Origin: Streptomyces sp. V1I1 | GTDB taxonomy: Bacteria; Actinomycetota; Actinomycetes; Streptomycetales; Streptomycetaceae | NCBI RefSeq assembly: GCF_030817355.1 | Contig: NZ_JAUSZH010000001.1 | Span: 7,105,001-7,169,000, forward strand | Direction: 5' to 3' | DNA length: 64,000 nt | In this document: positions 47,678 through 57,750 of the stretch, piece by piece | Layout of the letters: each line of letters starts with the position of its first letter | Numbering within the stretch: position 1 is the first letter of the stretch | The notes under the pieces: model-generated | Databases searched by the model: none | Seen by the model: only the letters and a program-made list of their open reading frames with translations | Told to the model about the DNA's origin: nothing | Program-made: the position numbers and the translations under genes

Positions 47678-47730
47678 GGCGACAGGCTAAGGCCTCGGTA
47701 CGACAGCCGTCTCCACCGCGACAGACGGGA

Positions 47731-48606
47731 TCAGCCGGCCGACTCACCCGCGTGCGGGCTCAGCGCATCCGTTCCGACCAGGATGAACAGCACGATTCCG
47801 AGCAGAATGCGGTAGATCACGAACGGCATGAAGCTCTTCGTAGTGATGAACTTCATGAACCAGGCGATCACCGCGTAGCCCACCGCGAAGGCGATGATGG
47901 TCGCGAATATCGTCTGCGGCCAGGCAACATGCCCGCCCGCGCTCGCGTCCTTCAGCTCGAAGACGCCGGATGCGAGCACGGCCGGGATCGCCAGCAGGAA
48001 CGAGTAGCGGGCCGCCGCCTCACGGGTGTAGCCCATCAGCAGACCGCCGCTGATGGTGGCGCCCGAGCGGGAGACGCCGGGGATCAGGGCCATCGCCTGG
48101 CAGACGCCGTAGATCAGACCGTCCCGGACACCCAGCTCCTGGAGGGTCTTGCGCTGCTTGACCACGCGGTGCTTGCCGCCGGCCTCGTCGCGGGCGGCAA
48201 GGCGGTCGGCGATGCCGAGCACGATGCCCATCACGATCAGGGTCGTGGCGATCAGCCGCAGATCGCGGAACGGGCCCTCGATCTGGTCCTTGAACGTGAC
48301 GCCGAGCACACCGATCGGGATCGAACCGACGATCACGAGCCAGCCCATCTGCGCGTCGTGGTCGCTGCGCAGCGCCTTGTTCGTGAGGGAACGGAACCAG
48401 GCGGAGACGATCCGGACGATGTCCTTGCGGAAGTAGATCAGGACAGCCGTCTCCGTGCCGATCTGCGTGATCGCCGTGAACGCCGCGCCCGGGTCGGGCC
48501 AGCCGGCGAAGGCGGCGGTGAGCCGCAGATGCGCGCTGGAGGAGATGGGCAGGAATTCGGTCAGCCCCTGGACGAGCCCGAGGATGAATGATTCGAACCA
48601 AGACAT
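47731..48606 (-). CDS. uppP: Undecaprenyl-diphosphatase
   Basis: A 291-residue polytopic membrane enzyme recycling undecaprenyl pyrophosphate for cell-wall synthesis; family members can confer bacitracin resistance. The active-site motifs are complete: QGLTEFLPISSSAH (about 13-26) and IPGVSRSGATI (about 170-180). ATG at 48606. It lies just beyond an ABC transporter on the same strand; that pairing may be coincidental but both concern the envelope. Confidence 0.96.
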   Translation of the reverse strand: MSWFESFILGLVQGLTEFLPISSSAHLRLTAAFAGWPDPGAAFTAITQIGTETAVLIYFRKDIVRIVSAWFRSLTNKALRSDHDAQMGWLVIVGSIPIGVLGVTFKDQIEGPFRDLRLIATTLIVMGIVLGIADRLAARDEAGGKHRVVKQRKTLQELGVRDGLIYGVCQAMALIPGVSRSGATISGGLLMGYTREAAARYSFLLAIPAVLASGVFELKDASAGGHVAWPQTIFATIIAFAVGYAVIAWFMKFITTKSFMPFVIYRILLGIVLFILVGTDALSPHAGESAG

Positions 48607-48712
48607 GGAAAACTACGCCACCCAAGAAATGATCACGGTCTGACGGCGCGTAGCGTTCCCGATCATGCGCCAGTTGTGAGGAAGCGTAGCGTCCCCGGAT
48701 GTCGCGGCTTCG

Positions 48713-50758
48713 TCAGCCCCCGTGGGATCTGCCTTGCGCGGCATCGCCAGTTGGGGCCGACGCCGTGTTCTGATCCGCGGGCAGCCGCCTTTTCTGGGTG
48801 GGCAGCGCGGGACTCTCCACCGCGTACTGCGCCGCCTGGATCCCGTACAGATCGCGGAAAACCTTCGGTCCTTCGACCTCGTCGGAGAGCAGCTCGGCGA
48901 AGGTGCCGCTCTCCACAACCCGGCCGCGGTCCAGCACATGGATCAGGTCCGCCGCCCGGACCGAGCCGAGCCGGTGTGTGATGAGGATGACTGTCTGGCC
49001 CGCGTCGGCGAGCCGGCGGATCTGCTCGAACAGCTGCTGCTCCGCCTTCGCGTCGAGCGCGGAGGTCGGCTCGTCGACGATGAGGATCTCCCCCGCCCGA
49101 TAGTGCGCGCGGCCCAGGCCCAGGCGCTGCCACTGGCCGCCGGAGAGCTGATGGCCGCCCTTGTAGCCGCGGGCGAGGAGCGTCTGCCATCCGCGCGGCA
49201 GCTCCTCGATGAGCTCGTCGGCCCCCGCGTACTGAACGGCGCGCTCCAGCCGCTCCTGGCTGAGCGGTGCTTCGGGACGTCCGATGCCGATGTTGACGGC
49301 GGCGGTGAAGGGCCAGCGGTAGAAGTCCTGCCCGACGACGGCCACGCGGGAGACGAGCTGCTGCCGGTCGGCGTCGGCGGCGTCCACGTCGTCCCACATA
49401 ATGCGGCCCGAGTCGGGTCGGTAGAGCCCGCACAAGAGCTTGACCAGGGTGGTCTTGCCGCTGCCGTTCTCGCCGACGAGCGCGATGATCTTGCCGGTGG
49501 GGAAGGTCAGGCTCGCGCCGTCCAGGGCCCGCTTGTTGTCCTTGCCCCGATAGGTGAAGACGACGTCCTCGAAGGTGATCCGGGCCGGGGCCGCGGGCAG
49601 CGGCAGCCCGCCCACCGGGATCGCGCGGTCGGCGGCCTCCGCGCACAGCCGGTGCAGGTCGCCGACGAACAGGCTCTCCTCGTGCATGAAGTTCACCTGC
49701 ATCACCAGGTTCTGCAGGCTGGAGGATCCACTGCGGATGGCGAGCACGGCCGTGCCGCCGACGGACAGGGCCATCGCCCCGGTCCAGAGCAGTCCGCCGA
49801 GCGTGGCGTACGCGGCGGCCGTCGCGAGCCCGGTCCAGCCCGCGGCGATCAGTCCCGTACGGGCGGCGAGCCGGGCCAGCCTGTGCTGCTCCGCCTCCTG
49901 CGACTGGGACATGGTCCGGAAGTGGTGGAGCAGAAAAGGGCCGACGTTGTGGACACGGATCTCGGGAGCGGCCTCGGTGGTGATCAGCAGCTGGCTGATC
50001 AGCTGCCCGGCCCGCGAATGCTGCACCCAGGCGTGGAAGGACACATAGCGCCGCCGTGCCACGGAGAGCGCGGCCCAGGCGCTGGGCAGCGTCATGACCA
50101 CGAGCAGCGGCAGCAGCACGGGATGGAGTACGGCGAGAACGCCGGCCGCGGCGACCAGCGACAGCAGGGCGTTGATGACGTTGGTGCAGTACTTCACCAT
50201 GCGGCGGGCCGAACCCGCACCGTACGAGGCGCTGTCGAGGAGTTTGTGGAACTCCTCGTCCTCGACGGCCTCGAGCTCGACATTGGCGGTGTGCTTCAGA
50301 TACCGCTCGGTGGCCACCCGCTCCACCTTCGGCTCCAACTGCCCGGTGCCGGCGGTGGACTGGGCCCGCAGCACCGCGCCGACCAGAGCCGCCGCTCCTG
50401 CCACGGCGAGTGCCGGAGCGGCTTCGGTGAGCCGGTCGGCGGTGCTGCCGGTGCCCAATAGATGGGCGAGGACGCGGTTCACGGCGATGAGCCCGACCGC
50501 CTGGCAGACGCCGCGGCCGATCTCGGCGAACGCCACCAGACGCAGCGCCCCCTTGTCCGCCTCCCACGCCAACTGGGCTGTGGTGGCCACCAGATGGGGC
50601 AGCCGGGTCACCATGGACCGTAGGTTCAGCTGGAGGAAGGCCTCTTCGTGCTTGTTCCAGCCCATGTCGTAGCGCAGTGGTCCGCCGAAGAGTAACTGCT
50701 CGGACTCGGAGGGCTGTTCGCTCGGTGTTTCAGTGGCATGAGTGCTGCGCTCGGCCAT
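48713..50758 (-). CDS. ABC transporter, fused membrane and ATPase domains
   Basis: A 681-residue half-transporter. A membrane domain (about 60-360) with several hydrophobic segments precedes the nucleotide-binding domain, which has Walker A (GENGSGKT, about 445-452), the signature LSGGQWQR (about 551-558) and Walker B (EILIVDEPTSALD, about 570-582). The N-terminal 60 residues are hydrophilic and Ser/Glu-rich. GACAGGAG precedes the ATG at 50758. It must dimerise; substrate and direction are unknown, although type IV exporter architecture suggests export. Confidence 0.9.
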   Translation of the reverse strand: MAERSTHATETPSEQPSESEQLLFGGPLRYDMGWNKHEEAFLQLNLRSMVTRLPHLVATTAQLAWEADKGALRLVAFAEIGRGVCQAVGLIAVNRVLAHLLGTGSTADRLTEAAPALAVAGAAALVGAVLRAQSTAGTGQLEPKVERVATERYLKHTANVELEAVEDEEFHKLLDSASYGAGSARRMVKYCTNVINALLSLVAAAGVLAVLHPVLLPLLVVMTLPSAWAALSVARRRYVSFHAWVQHSRAGQLISQLLITTEAAPEIRVHNVGPFLLHHFRTMSQSQEAEQHRLARLAARTGLIAAGWTGLATAAAYATLGGLLWTGAMALSVGGTAVLAIRSGSSSLQNLVMQVNFMHEESLFVGDLHRLCAEAADRAIPVGGLPLPAAPARITFEDVVFTYRGKDNKRALDGASLTFPTGKIIALVGENGSGKTTLVKLLCGLYRPDSGRIMWDDVDAADADRQQLVSRVAVVGQDFYRWPFTAAVNIGIGRPEAPLSQERLERAVQYAGADELIEELPRGWQTLLARGYKGGHQLSGGQWQRLGLGRAHYRAGEILIVDEPTSALDAKAEQQLFEQIRRLADAGQTVILITHRLGSVRAADLIHVLDRGRVVESGTFAELLSDEVEGPKVFRDLYGIQAAQYAVESPALPTQKRRLPADQNTASAPTGDAAQGRSHGG

Positions 50759-50905
50759 GGGCGCTCCTGTCGGGTGGGTGCGGACCAACGGTCGGAGAAC
50801 GCACCTGATCACCGCCTCGTCACGGGGAACAAGGGGCTATTTCCCGTACGACAGTTCGACCTGGGAGGGGAGGCGCAATGGCCGTAGGCGCACGGCGCAG
50901 GGGAG

Positions 50906-51610
50906 TCAGTGCCCCCGCAGCCGGTGCCGCTTGCGCCAGGCGATCACGCCCGCGGCAAGACCGGTCACCACGATGAAACCCATCGCGATCAGAAACGCCG
51001 GAGAGGTCGGGGAGCCCGCCCGGCTGCCCGCGACGACGTACGCGGCCGTGTTCGGGATCGAGCCGAGTCCCGTCGCCAGCAGGAAGGGCACATAGCCCAT
51101 ACGGGAGACGGCGGCGCAGTAGTTGGCCGCGGCGAACGGCACCCCCGGAAAGAGCCGCAGCGCCAGCATCGAGCGGAAGCCGTGCCTGCTCAGCTGGGTG
51201 TCGGCCGCCTTCAGCCAGCGGCCCCGCAGCAGCGGCCGCAGCGCGTCCTGCCCCAGCAGCCGGCCGAGCGTGAAGGAGATGCCCGCGCCCAGCACCGTGC
51301 CGGCGAGCGCCGAGACCAGGCCGGCCTGCGAGCCGAAGAGCGCGCCCGCCGCCAGATTGAGCAGCGGTCGCGGTACGAAGGCCGCCGTGCACGCCCCGTA
51401 CGCGACGCCGAACATCACCACCGCCGCGGCGCCGCTCAGCTGCGGCGGCCAGCCTGCCGACAGCAGCTGCTGCGGCTCGTACAGCACCACCGTCACGGCC
51501 GCCGCGGCCAGCATGGCCACGAGCAGCGACAGCCGCGACCACGGCGAGAACAGCGCGCGGGTGCAGCGGACGGCGAGGCCTGATGCCGGCCTGGGGACGG
51601 GGTCGAGCAT
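50906..51610 (-). CDS. TVP38/TMEM64 (VTT domain) family membrane protein
   Basis: A 234-residue polytopic protein of the VTT/DedA superfamily. The signature FVPRPLLNLAAGALFG (about 78-93) and RLFPGVPFAAANYCAA (about 150-165) are clear. These proteins affect envelope integrity and lipid transport. ATG at 51610 (MLDPVPRPASG). It is divergent from the AlkD-like gene with only 40 bases between their starts. Confidence 0.88.
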   Translation of the reverse strand: MLDPVPRPASGLAVRCTRALFSPWSRLSLLVAMLAAAAVTVVLYEPQQLLSAGWPPQLSGAAAVVMFGVAYGACTAAFVPRPLLNLAAGALFGSQAGLVSALAGTVLGAGISFTLGRLLGQDALRPLLRGRWLKAADTQLSRHGFRSMLALRLFPGVPFAAANYCAAVSRMGYVPFLLATGLGSIPNTAAYVVAGSRAGSPTSPAFLIAMGFIVVTGLAAGVIAWRKRHRLRGH

Positions 51611-51650
51611 CCGGGGAGACTAACCGACAAAGGGATGTGATCGCCGTAAT

Positions 51651-52358
51651 GTGAGCGCCATGACCCGCGCCGTCCCGCAGAGCGATCTCGCCGACACCGT
51701 CATGGAGAGGCTCACCGCCGTGTACCCGACCGGCGCGGACGCGACCCGGGCCGCGGGGGCCGCCGCGTACATGAAGGGCATCGCGCCCTTCCTCGGTCTC
51801 TACACACCCGATCGCCGCGCCCTGTCCCGCACCGTCGTCGAAGGAACGCCGCGGCCCGACGAGGCCGACTGCACGGCCATCGCCCTGCGCTGCTGGGAGC
51901 TGCCCGAGCGGGAGTACCACTACTTCGCCGTCGACTACCTGCGCCGCCATGTGGGGCGCTGCTCCTCCGTCTTCCTGCCGACAGTCCGCCGGCTCGTCGT
52001 CACCGTCCCCTGGTGGGACACCGTCGACGCGCTCGCCTCGCACGTCGTCGGCCCGCTGGTGAGTGCCGATCCCAAGCTGAAGTCCGACATGGACGCCTGG
52101 ATCGACGACGACAATCTGTGGGTCGCGCGCACCGCGCTGCTCCACCAGCTGCGCTACAAGGACGCGACCGACGCCGACCGGCTCTTCTCCTACTGCCTGC
52201 GCCGCGCCGACCACTCCGACTTCTTCATCCGCAAGGCGATCGGCTGGTGCCTGCGCGAGTACGCCAAGACGGATCCGCAGGCGGTGCGCGACTTCGTCGA
52301 CGGCGCCCGCGACCGGCTCGCGCCGCTGTCCGTACGAGAAGCCACCAAACATCTGTGA
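51651..52358 (+). CDS. AlkD-like DNA alkylation repair protein
   Basis: A 235-residue all-helical HEAT-like repeat protein. The KGIAPFLGL opening (about 35-45), EREYHYFAVDYLRRH, WWDTVDALASHVVGPL and DFFIRKAIGWCLREYAKTDP segments match the AlkD family of glycosylases for alkylated bases. Asp in the WDTVD motif is the likely catalytic residue. The start is GTG at 51651; an ATG at 51660 is also in frame. Confidence 0.9.
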   Translation: MSAMTRAVPQSDLADTVMERLTAVYPTGADATRAAGAAAYMKGIAPFLGLYTPDRRALSRTVVEGTPRPDEADCTAIALRCWELPEREYHYFAVDYLRRHVGRCSSVFLPTVRRLVVTVPWWDTVDALASHVVGPLVSADPKLKSDMDAWIDDDNLWVARTALLHQLRYKDATDADRLFSYCLRRADHSDFFIRKAIGWCLREYAKTDPQAVRDFVDGARDRLAPLSVREATKHL

Positions 52359-52424
52359 CCTGCTGAACTCCCGTACAAGGAAAACCATTCGACGCGGCCG
52401 GGGCCGTGAGCGAATATCGACGAC

Positions 52425-52544
52425 ATGTTCCGGTACGCCTTCCTCGCAGCGCCGTCCGCAGTCGCGGACGCGCCGAAGGCTGCCGCATTCCCCGCAGCGG
52501 CCGCAGCCGCTGCCGCAGCGCCCTTCGGCGGCGCCCGAAGCTGA
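52425..52544 (+). CDS. Alanine-rich mini-ORF upstream of the extra EF-Tu gene
   Basis: A 39-residue ORF ([20 protein letters not shown], then [19 protein letters not shown]) lies 101 bases before the EF-Tu3 gene on the same strand. Residues 19-32 are almost all Ala, using mixed GCA/GCG/GCC/GCT codons. No clear Shine-Dalgarno is seen, but TCGACG-N17-GAATAT (52389-52417) could start a leaderless mRNA at its ATG. It may be a leader peptide controlling the downstream gene, or chance. Confidence 0.45.
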   Translation: MFRYAFLAAPSAVADAPKAAAFPAAAAAAAAAPFGGARS

Positions 52545-52645
52545 CCCTTCCCGGATCGTCCGGCGGACCCCACAGGGGGAGGGTCGGCAAGGCCCAGGGG
52601 TCCCCATCACGCTTCGAGTTCCGAGGAAATCCGAGGGAAACAGCC

Positions 52646-53815
<1,170 letters not shown>

Positions 53816-53828
53816 TCCGGCCCCGGCA

Positions 53829-53853
53829 GGCCTCCCGCACCTCACGGGAGGCC
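53829..53853 (+). terminator. Terminator after EF-Tu3
   Basis: GGCCTCCCG and CGGGAGGCC form a perfect 9-bp stem around a 7-base loop, 13 bases after the stop codon. Confidence 0.82.
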
Positions 53854-53885
53854 GGCCGGGGCACATGTCCGGGCACAATGAGACG

Positions 53886-54731
53886 GTGAACGAGCAGATC
53901 CCCGTCCTGCGTGACGTCGACGGCGGCACCGCCAAGCTGATGCCCGACGTCGACCGGGAGCGGGCCTGGCTGCTGACGGTGGACGGCGCACCCCAGTCGT
54001 ACGTCGACCTGGACGCGCCCACCCATCTGGAGTTCGAGTACGCGCAGCGCCTCGCCCATGTCGTCGACTGCGCCGCGGACGAGGGCGTACCGCTCGATCT
54101 GCTCCACCTCGGCGGCGGTGCGCTGACCCTGCCCCGCTATGTGGCCGCGACCCGGCCCGGCTCGCGCCAGGACGTGGTGGAGGCGGACCGCGGACTGCTG
54201 GAGCTCGTCGCCGAGCATCTGCCGCTGCCCGCGGGATCGGGCATCGAGGTGCACGGCGCGGATGCCCGCGCCTGGGTCGAAGCGGCCCCCGCGGACTCGG
54301 CGGACGTACTGATCGCGGACGTCTTCGGCGGCTCGCGGGTACCGGCCCATCTCACCTCGGTCGAGTACGCACGGGCGGCGGAGCGCGTCCTGCGCCCCGG
54401 CGGGATCTACGCGGCCAACCTCGCCGACGGCGCGCCCTTCGCCTTCCTCCGCTCCCAACTGGCCACGTTCGCCGCGGTGTTCGGCGAGCTCGAGCTGATC
54501 GCCGAACCTGCCGTGCTGCGCGGCCGGCGCTTCGGCAACGCCCTGCTGCTCGCCTCGCACATCCCCATCGACACGGCCGCCCTGGCCCGCCGCACCGCCG
54601 CCGACGCCTTCCCGGCGCGGGTCGAACACGGCCCCTCGCTGACCCGGCTCATCGGCGACGCGACGGCGGTACGGGACGCGGACGCGGTGGCGTCACCCGA
54701 TCCGCCCGACGGCGCTTTCAGCGTCGGCTGA
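53886..54731 (+). CDS. Spermidine synthase-like methyltransferase-fold protein
   Basis: A 281-residue Rossmann-fold protein. LLHLGGGALTLPRYVAATRP (about 61-80) is the nucleotide-binding motif and DVLIADVFGGSRVPAHL follows, matching the spermidine-synthase-like (fused-MFS type without transporter) family. The real substrate may not be a polyamine. GTG at 53886 (VNEQIPVLRDV) is used; ATG at 53865 is also in frame but lies next to the terminator. The 3' end overlaps the MFS gene on the other strand by 39 bases. Confidence 0.82.
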   Translation: MNEQIPVLRDVDGGTAKLMPDVDRERAWLLTVDGAPQSYVDLDAPTHLEFEYAQRLAHVVDCAADEGVPLDLLHLGGGALTLPRYVAATRPGSRQDVVEADRGLLELVAEHLPLPAGSGIEVHGADARAWVEAAPADSADVLIADVFGGSRVPAHLTSVEYARAAERVLRPGGIYAANLADGAPFAFLRSQLATFAAVFGELELIAEPAVLRGRRFGNALLLASHIPIDTAALARRTAADAFPARVEHGPSLTRLIGDATAVRDADAVASPDPPDGAFSVG

Positions 54732-56000
54732 GGGCGGTACGGCAGTGCCCACCGCGACCTCCTTGGTACGGCGGGTCAGATTCCGTACATCCGGCACGAA
54801 CAGCACCGCGGCGGTGACCAGCACCACCAGCGCCGCGCACCCCCACAGCGACTCGCGCCGCCCCAACAGGCTCTCCGCGGGACCGGCGAGCGCGGTGGCC
54901 AGCGGCAGCATGGCCACGGAGCCGAACCAGTCGTACGCGGAGACCCGGGAGAGCATGGCCTCCGGGATCTCCTGGTGCAGCGCCGTCATCCACGCGACCC
55001 CGAACACCTCGATCGCCACACCGCTGAGAAGCATCACCGCCGCGAGTCCCGCGACTGGCAGCGGTACGGCGAGCGCGGCCGACGGCGCGGCCAGCGGGAA
55101 CACGCACAGCGTCCCGGCGAGCAACATCCGACGGGGCTTCCAGCGCATCATCAGCAGCGCCCCGCCGAGGGTGCCCACGCCGAACGCGGCGAGCGCAACG
55201 CCCCAGGGGCCCGCGCCGCCGAGCTCGTCCCGGGCGACCAGCGGCCCGTAAACCGACTCGGCAGCCCCGACGACGGCGACGACCACCGAGAACTGGGCGA
55301 CGATGCCCCACAGCCACGGCCGGCTGCTGAACTCCTTCCAGCCGTCCCGCAGATCGGCCAGCAGCCCGCCGCCGGGCCGGCGCGGGCCGATATGGCTGAC
55401 GTCGAGGAATGCACGCAGCGCGCCCGCGACCGCGAATGCCGCTGCGTCCACGGCCAGCACCCACCCCGGACCGACCGCCGCGATCAGCGCGCCGCCGAGC
55501 GCGGCACCGCCGATGGCCGCGCCATGCATGGCCATACGGAACAACGCGAAGGCCCGGCCGGCCTGTTCGCCGCTGACGCTGGACATCAGCATGCCCTCGG
55601 CGGCCGGGTTGAAGAACGCCTGGCCGGTGCCGCAGAGCGCGGTCAGCAGCATCATCTGCCACAGCTGCGGATCGCCGGCCAGGACGAGCACGGCGAAGAC
55701 CGCCTGCGATACGCAGTTGAGCGCGTTGGCGGCGACCATCACGCGGTGCCGCGGCACCCGGTCGGCGATCGCGCCGCCGATCAGCAGAAAGAGCACGAGG
55801 GGGAGGGTGCGGGCCGCCGCGACCAGACCCACGTCGCCGCCGTCCCCGCCGGACTGCAGAACCGCGAACGCCGCCGCGATCAGCGCACCATGGGTGCCCA
55901 GGCCGGTGACGATCGCGGCGGCGGTCAGCAGGGTGTAGTTGCGTCCGGCCCATTCGGGGCGGCGCGCACGGCGGCGGAATCCGGCGGCGGGAGTGGTCAC
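54693..56000 (-). CDS. MFS transporter
   Basis: A 435-residue 12-segment permease with the MFS loop motif (GGAIADRVPRHRVMV, about 75-89). It resembles actinobacterial drug exporters of the MFS_3/EntS type. GTG at 56000 (VTTPAAGFRRR) is chosen; a TTG at 56036 would add 12 residues. The substrate is unknown. It runs in parallel with the Q/P-rich protein gene upstream and overlaps the spermidine-synthase-like gene by 39 bases. Confidence 0.87.
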   Translation of the reverse strand: MTTPAAGFRRRARRPEWAGRNYTLLTAAAIVTGLGTHGALIAAAFAVLQSGGDGGDVGLVAAARTLPLVLFLLIGGAIADRVPRHRVMVAANALNCVSQAVFAVLVLAGDPQLWQMMLLTALCGTGQAFFNPAAEGMLMSSVSGEQAGRAFALFRMAMHGAAIGGAALGGALIAAVGPGWVLAVDAAAFAVAGALRAFLDVSHIGPRRPGGGLLADLRDGWKEFSSRPWLWGIVAQFSVVVAVVGAAESVYGPLVARDELGGAGPWGVALAAFGVGTLGGALLMMRWKPRRMLLAGTLCVFPLAAPSAALAVPLPVAGLAAVMLLSGVAIEVFGVAWMTALHQEIPEAMLSRVSAYDWFGSVAMLPLATALAGPAESLLGRRESLWGCAALVVLVTAAVLFVPDVRNLTRRTKEVAVGTAVPPSADAESAVGRIG

Positions 56001-56041
56001 CTCGGGACTATCCCCGCTGCCGGACCGTCGTGCCAAACGGA

Positions 56042-57097
56042 TTAGCCGGTGGGCGTGCCCGCCAGCCGAACCGTGCTCAGGATCTGCGCGATGGTCGCGT
56101 CCGGGACCTCGTCCTTGACGCCGGTGTTGGCGTACAGGACCCAGCTCTTGAAGTCACCCTTGCTGTCCTTGAAGGTGAAGGCGATCGACTTGCCGTCGGT
56201 CTCGCACTTGTTCTCCTTCTTGACACCGAGCGCGGTGGCCGTCGCGACACTTCCGCTGAGGCCGGACTTGGTGGTGTACGGCTTGGCCTTGGTGATCTTG
56301 ACCGTGCCCTTGGGCTCGGTCTGCGCGTAGCCCGCCCACACCCAGTTGCCGGCCTCGTTGTAGGCGGCCGTGGCACTGTCGGTGGCGCCCTTACCGCCCT
56401 TGGTGCCGACCGAGCTCTGGCCCCACGTCTCGAGCTTGCCGTCCTTGTCGGTGTCGAACGTGCACCACTCGGACTTGTAGTGGGCCGGAGCCGACATGAC
56501 GACGACCGGCGAGCCGTCGCCCTTCTTCTCGTCCTCGAAGAAGGTGCTGATGCTCGAACCGGCCACCTCCCAGGAGGACGGGACGTCGAACTGCGTGCCG
56601 TGCTTCGGGTTGGTGACGACCTTCCAGCCCGCGATGGTCGGCTTGCCCTCATCGCCGCCGCGGGGGTTCTCGGTCGGCGACGCGGGAGCCTGGCTGGGCT
56701 TGTCCGTCGCGGGCGTCTTCGAGGAGCTGACCTTGCTGCCCTCGTCCTCGGTGCCCTTGTTGTCGTCCTTCAGCACGATGACGCCCGTGACCACCGCAGC
56801 CGCTACGACCGCCGTGGCCGCGACGATCGCGACGATGGTCGTCTTCTTCTTGTTGTCCTGCGGCGGCTGGGGCCCACCGGGCGGCTGCCCGGGCACGCCG
56901 TACTGCTGCACAGTCGGCTGCTGGTACGGGTTGGGCTGCTGCTGGTAGCCCGGCTGCTGGTGCCCGGGCTGCTGGTGCCCGGGCTGCTGGTAGCCGGGCT
57001 GCTGGTACGGATTCGGCTGTTGGTACCCCGGCTGCTGGTACGGGTTCTGGTCCTGCGGGTTCTGCTCGCCCCCGGGCGGCTGCTGTCCTGGCCACAT
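56042..57097 (-). CDS. Membrane-anchored protein with Gln/Pro-rich repeats
   Basis: A 351-residue protein. Residues about 1-85 are cytoplasmic and built of PYQQPGYQQPG/GHQQPG repeats; a single membrane segment (VAIVAATAVVAAAVVTGVIVL, about 87-107, quoted in part) follows, then a Ser/Thr/Lys linker. The extracellular domain (about 145-350) contains GWKVVTNPKHGTQFDVPSSW and two Cys residues that probably pair. This layout is common among Streptomyces hypothetical proteins. ATG at 57097 (MWPGQQPPGG) begins the repeats. Confidence 0.82.
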   Translation of the reverse strand: MWPGQQPPGGEQNPQDQNPYQQPGYQQPNPYQQPGYQQPGHQQPGHQQPGYQQQPNPYQQPTVQQYGVPGQPPGGPQPPQDNKKKTTIVAIVAATAVVAAAVVTGVIVLKDDNKGTEDEGSKVSSSKTPATDKPSQAPASPTENPRGGDEGKPTIAGWKVVTNPKHGTQFDVPSSWEVAGSSISTFFEDEKKGDGSPVVVMSAPAHYKSEWCTFDTDKDGKLETWGQSSVGTKGGKGATDSATAAYNEAGNWVWAGYAQTEPKGTVKITKAKPYTTKSGLSGSVATATALGVKKENKCETDGKSIAFTFKDSKGDFKSWVLYANTGVKDEVPDATIAQILSTVRLAGTPTG

Positions 57098-57191
57098 GGC
57101 GGGTAACGATAGAGGTGCCGCGTCACGGGGGCTACGGCCGCCCCCGACCAGGGGATGGCCAACAGCGCTACTCGTGGGTAACATTCCATCC

Positions 57192-57644
57192 ATGAGCGCT
57201 GATCAGATGTCCGTCGGCGAGATGCTCGCCGCCACCGTCCCCATGGCCCGGACCCTCAACCTGGAGTTCGTGGAGACCACCGCCGAGCGTGCTGTCGTCC
57301 GCCTGCCGGACCAGCCCGACTTCCACAACCACGTCGGCGGACCGCACGCCGGGGCGATGTTCACGCTCGCCGAGTCCGCGAGCGGCGCGATCGTCATCGC
57401 CGCCTTCGGCGACCAGATGACGCGCGCCGTGCCGCTCGCCGTCAAGGCGGAAATCGGCTACAAGAAGCTGGCGATGGGCGTCGTCACGGCGACCGCCACC
57501 CTGGGCCGTCCCATCGCGGACGTGGTCGCGGAGCTGGACGCGGGCGAGCGCCCGGAGTTCCCGGTGGAGATCGCCATTCAGCGCGCGGACGGCGCGGTGA
57601 CCGGCGAGATGACGATCGTGTGGACGCTGCGCCCGAACGCCTGA
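57192..57644 (+). CDS. PaaI/DUF4442 family thioesterase
   Basis: A 150-residue hotdog-fold protein with FHNHVGGPHAGAMFTLAESASG (about 43-64, quoted in part), typical of PaaI-like acyl-CoA thioesterases or the DUF4442 branch. It should hydrolyse or bind acyl-CoA. ATG at 57192 (MSADQMSVGE). It is divergent from the Q/P-rich protein gene with 94 bases between, and is followed by a strong hairpin before dedA. Confidence 0.88.
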   Translation: MSADQMSVGEMLAATVPMARTLNLEFVETTAERAVVRLPDQPDFHNHVGGPHAGAMFTLAESASGAIVIAAFGDQMTRAVPLAVKAEIGYKKLAMGVVTATATLGRPIADVVAELDAGERPEFPVEIAIQRADGAVTGEMTIVWTLRPNA

Positions 57645-57678
57645 GGCCCTAGGGACTGGTCCATCGCTGACCAGGTAG

Positions 57679-57719
57679 GCTGCCCGGCGTGCGCCGACGA
57701 GGGGCGTACGCCGGGCAGC
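57679..57719 (+). terminator. Strong hairpin overlapping a promoter-like box
   Basis: GCTGCCCGGCGT and ACGCCGGGCAGC form a perfect 12-bp stem extended by three more pairs. The left arm overlaps TAGGCT (57676-57681), a -10-like hexamer, so it is either the thioesterase terminator or a structured start of the dedA transcript. Confidence 0.6.
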
Positions 57720-57750
57720 ACAGGCCCAGTGAACTCGGGAGGAGCCGGCG

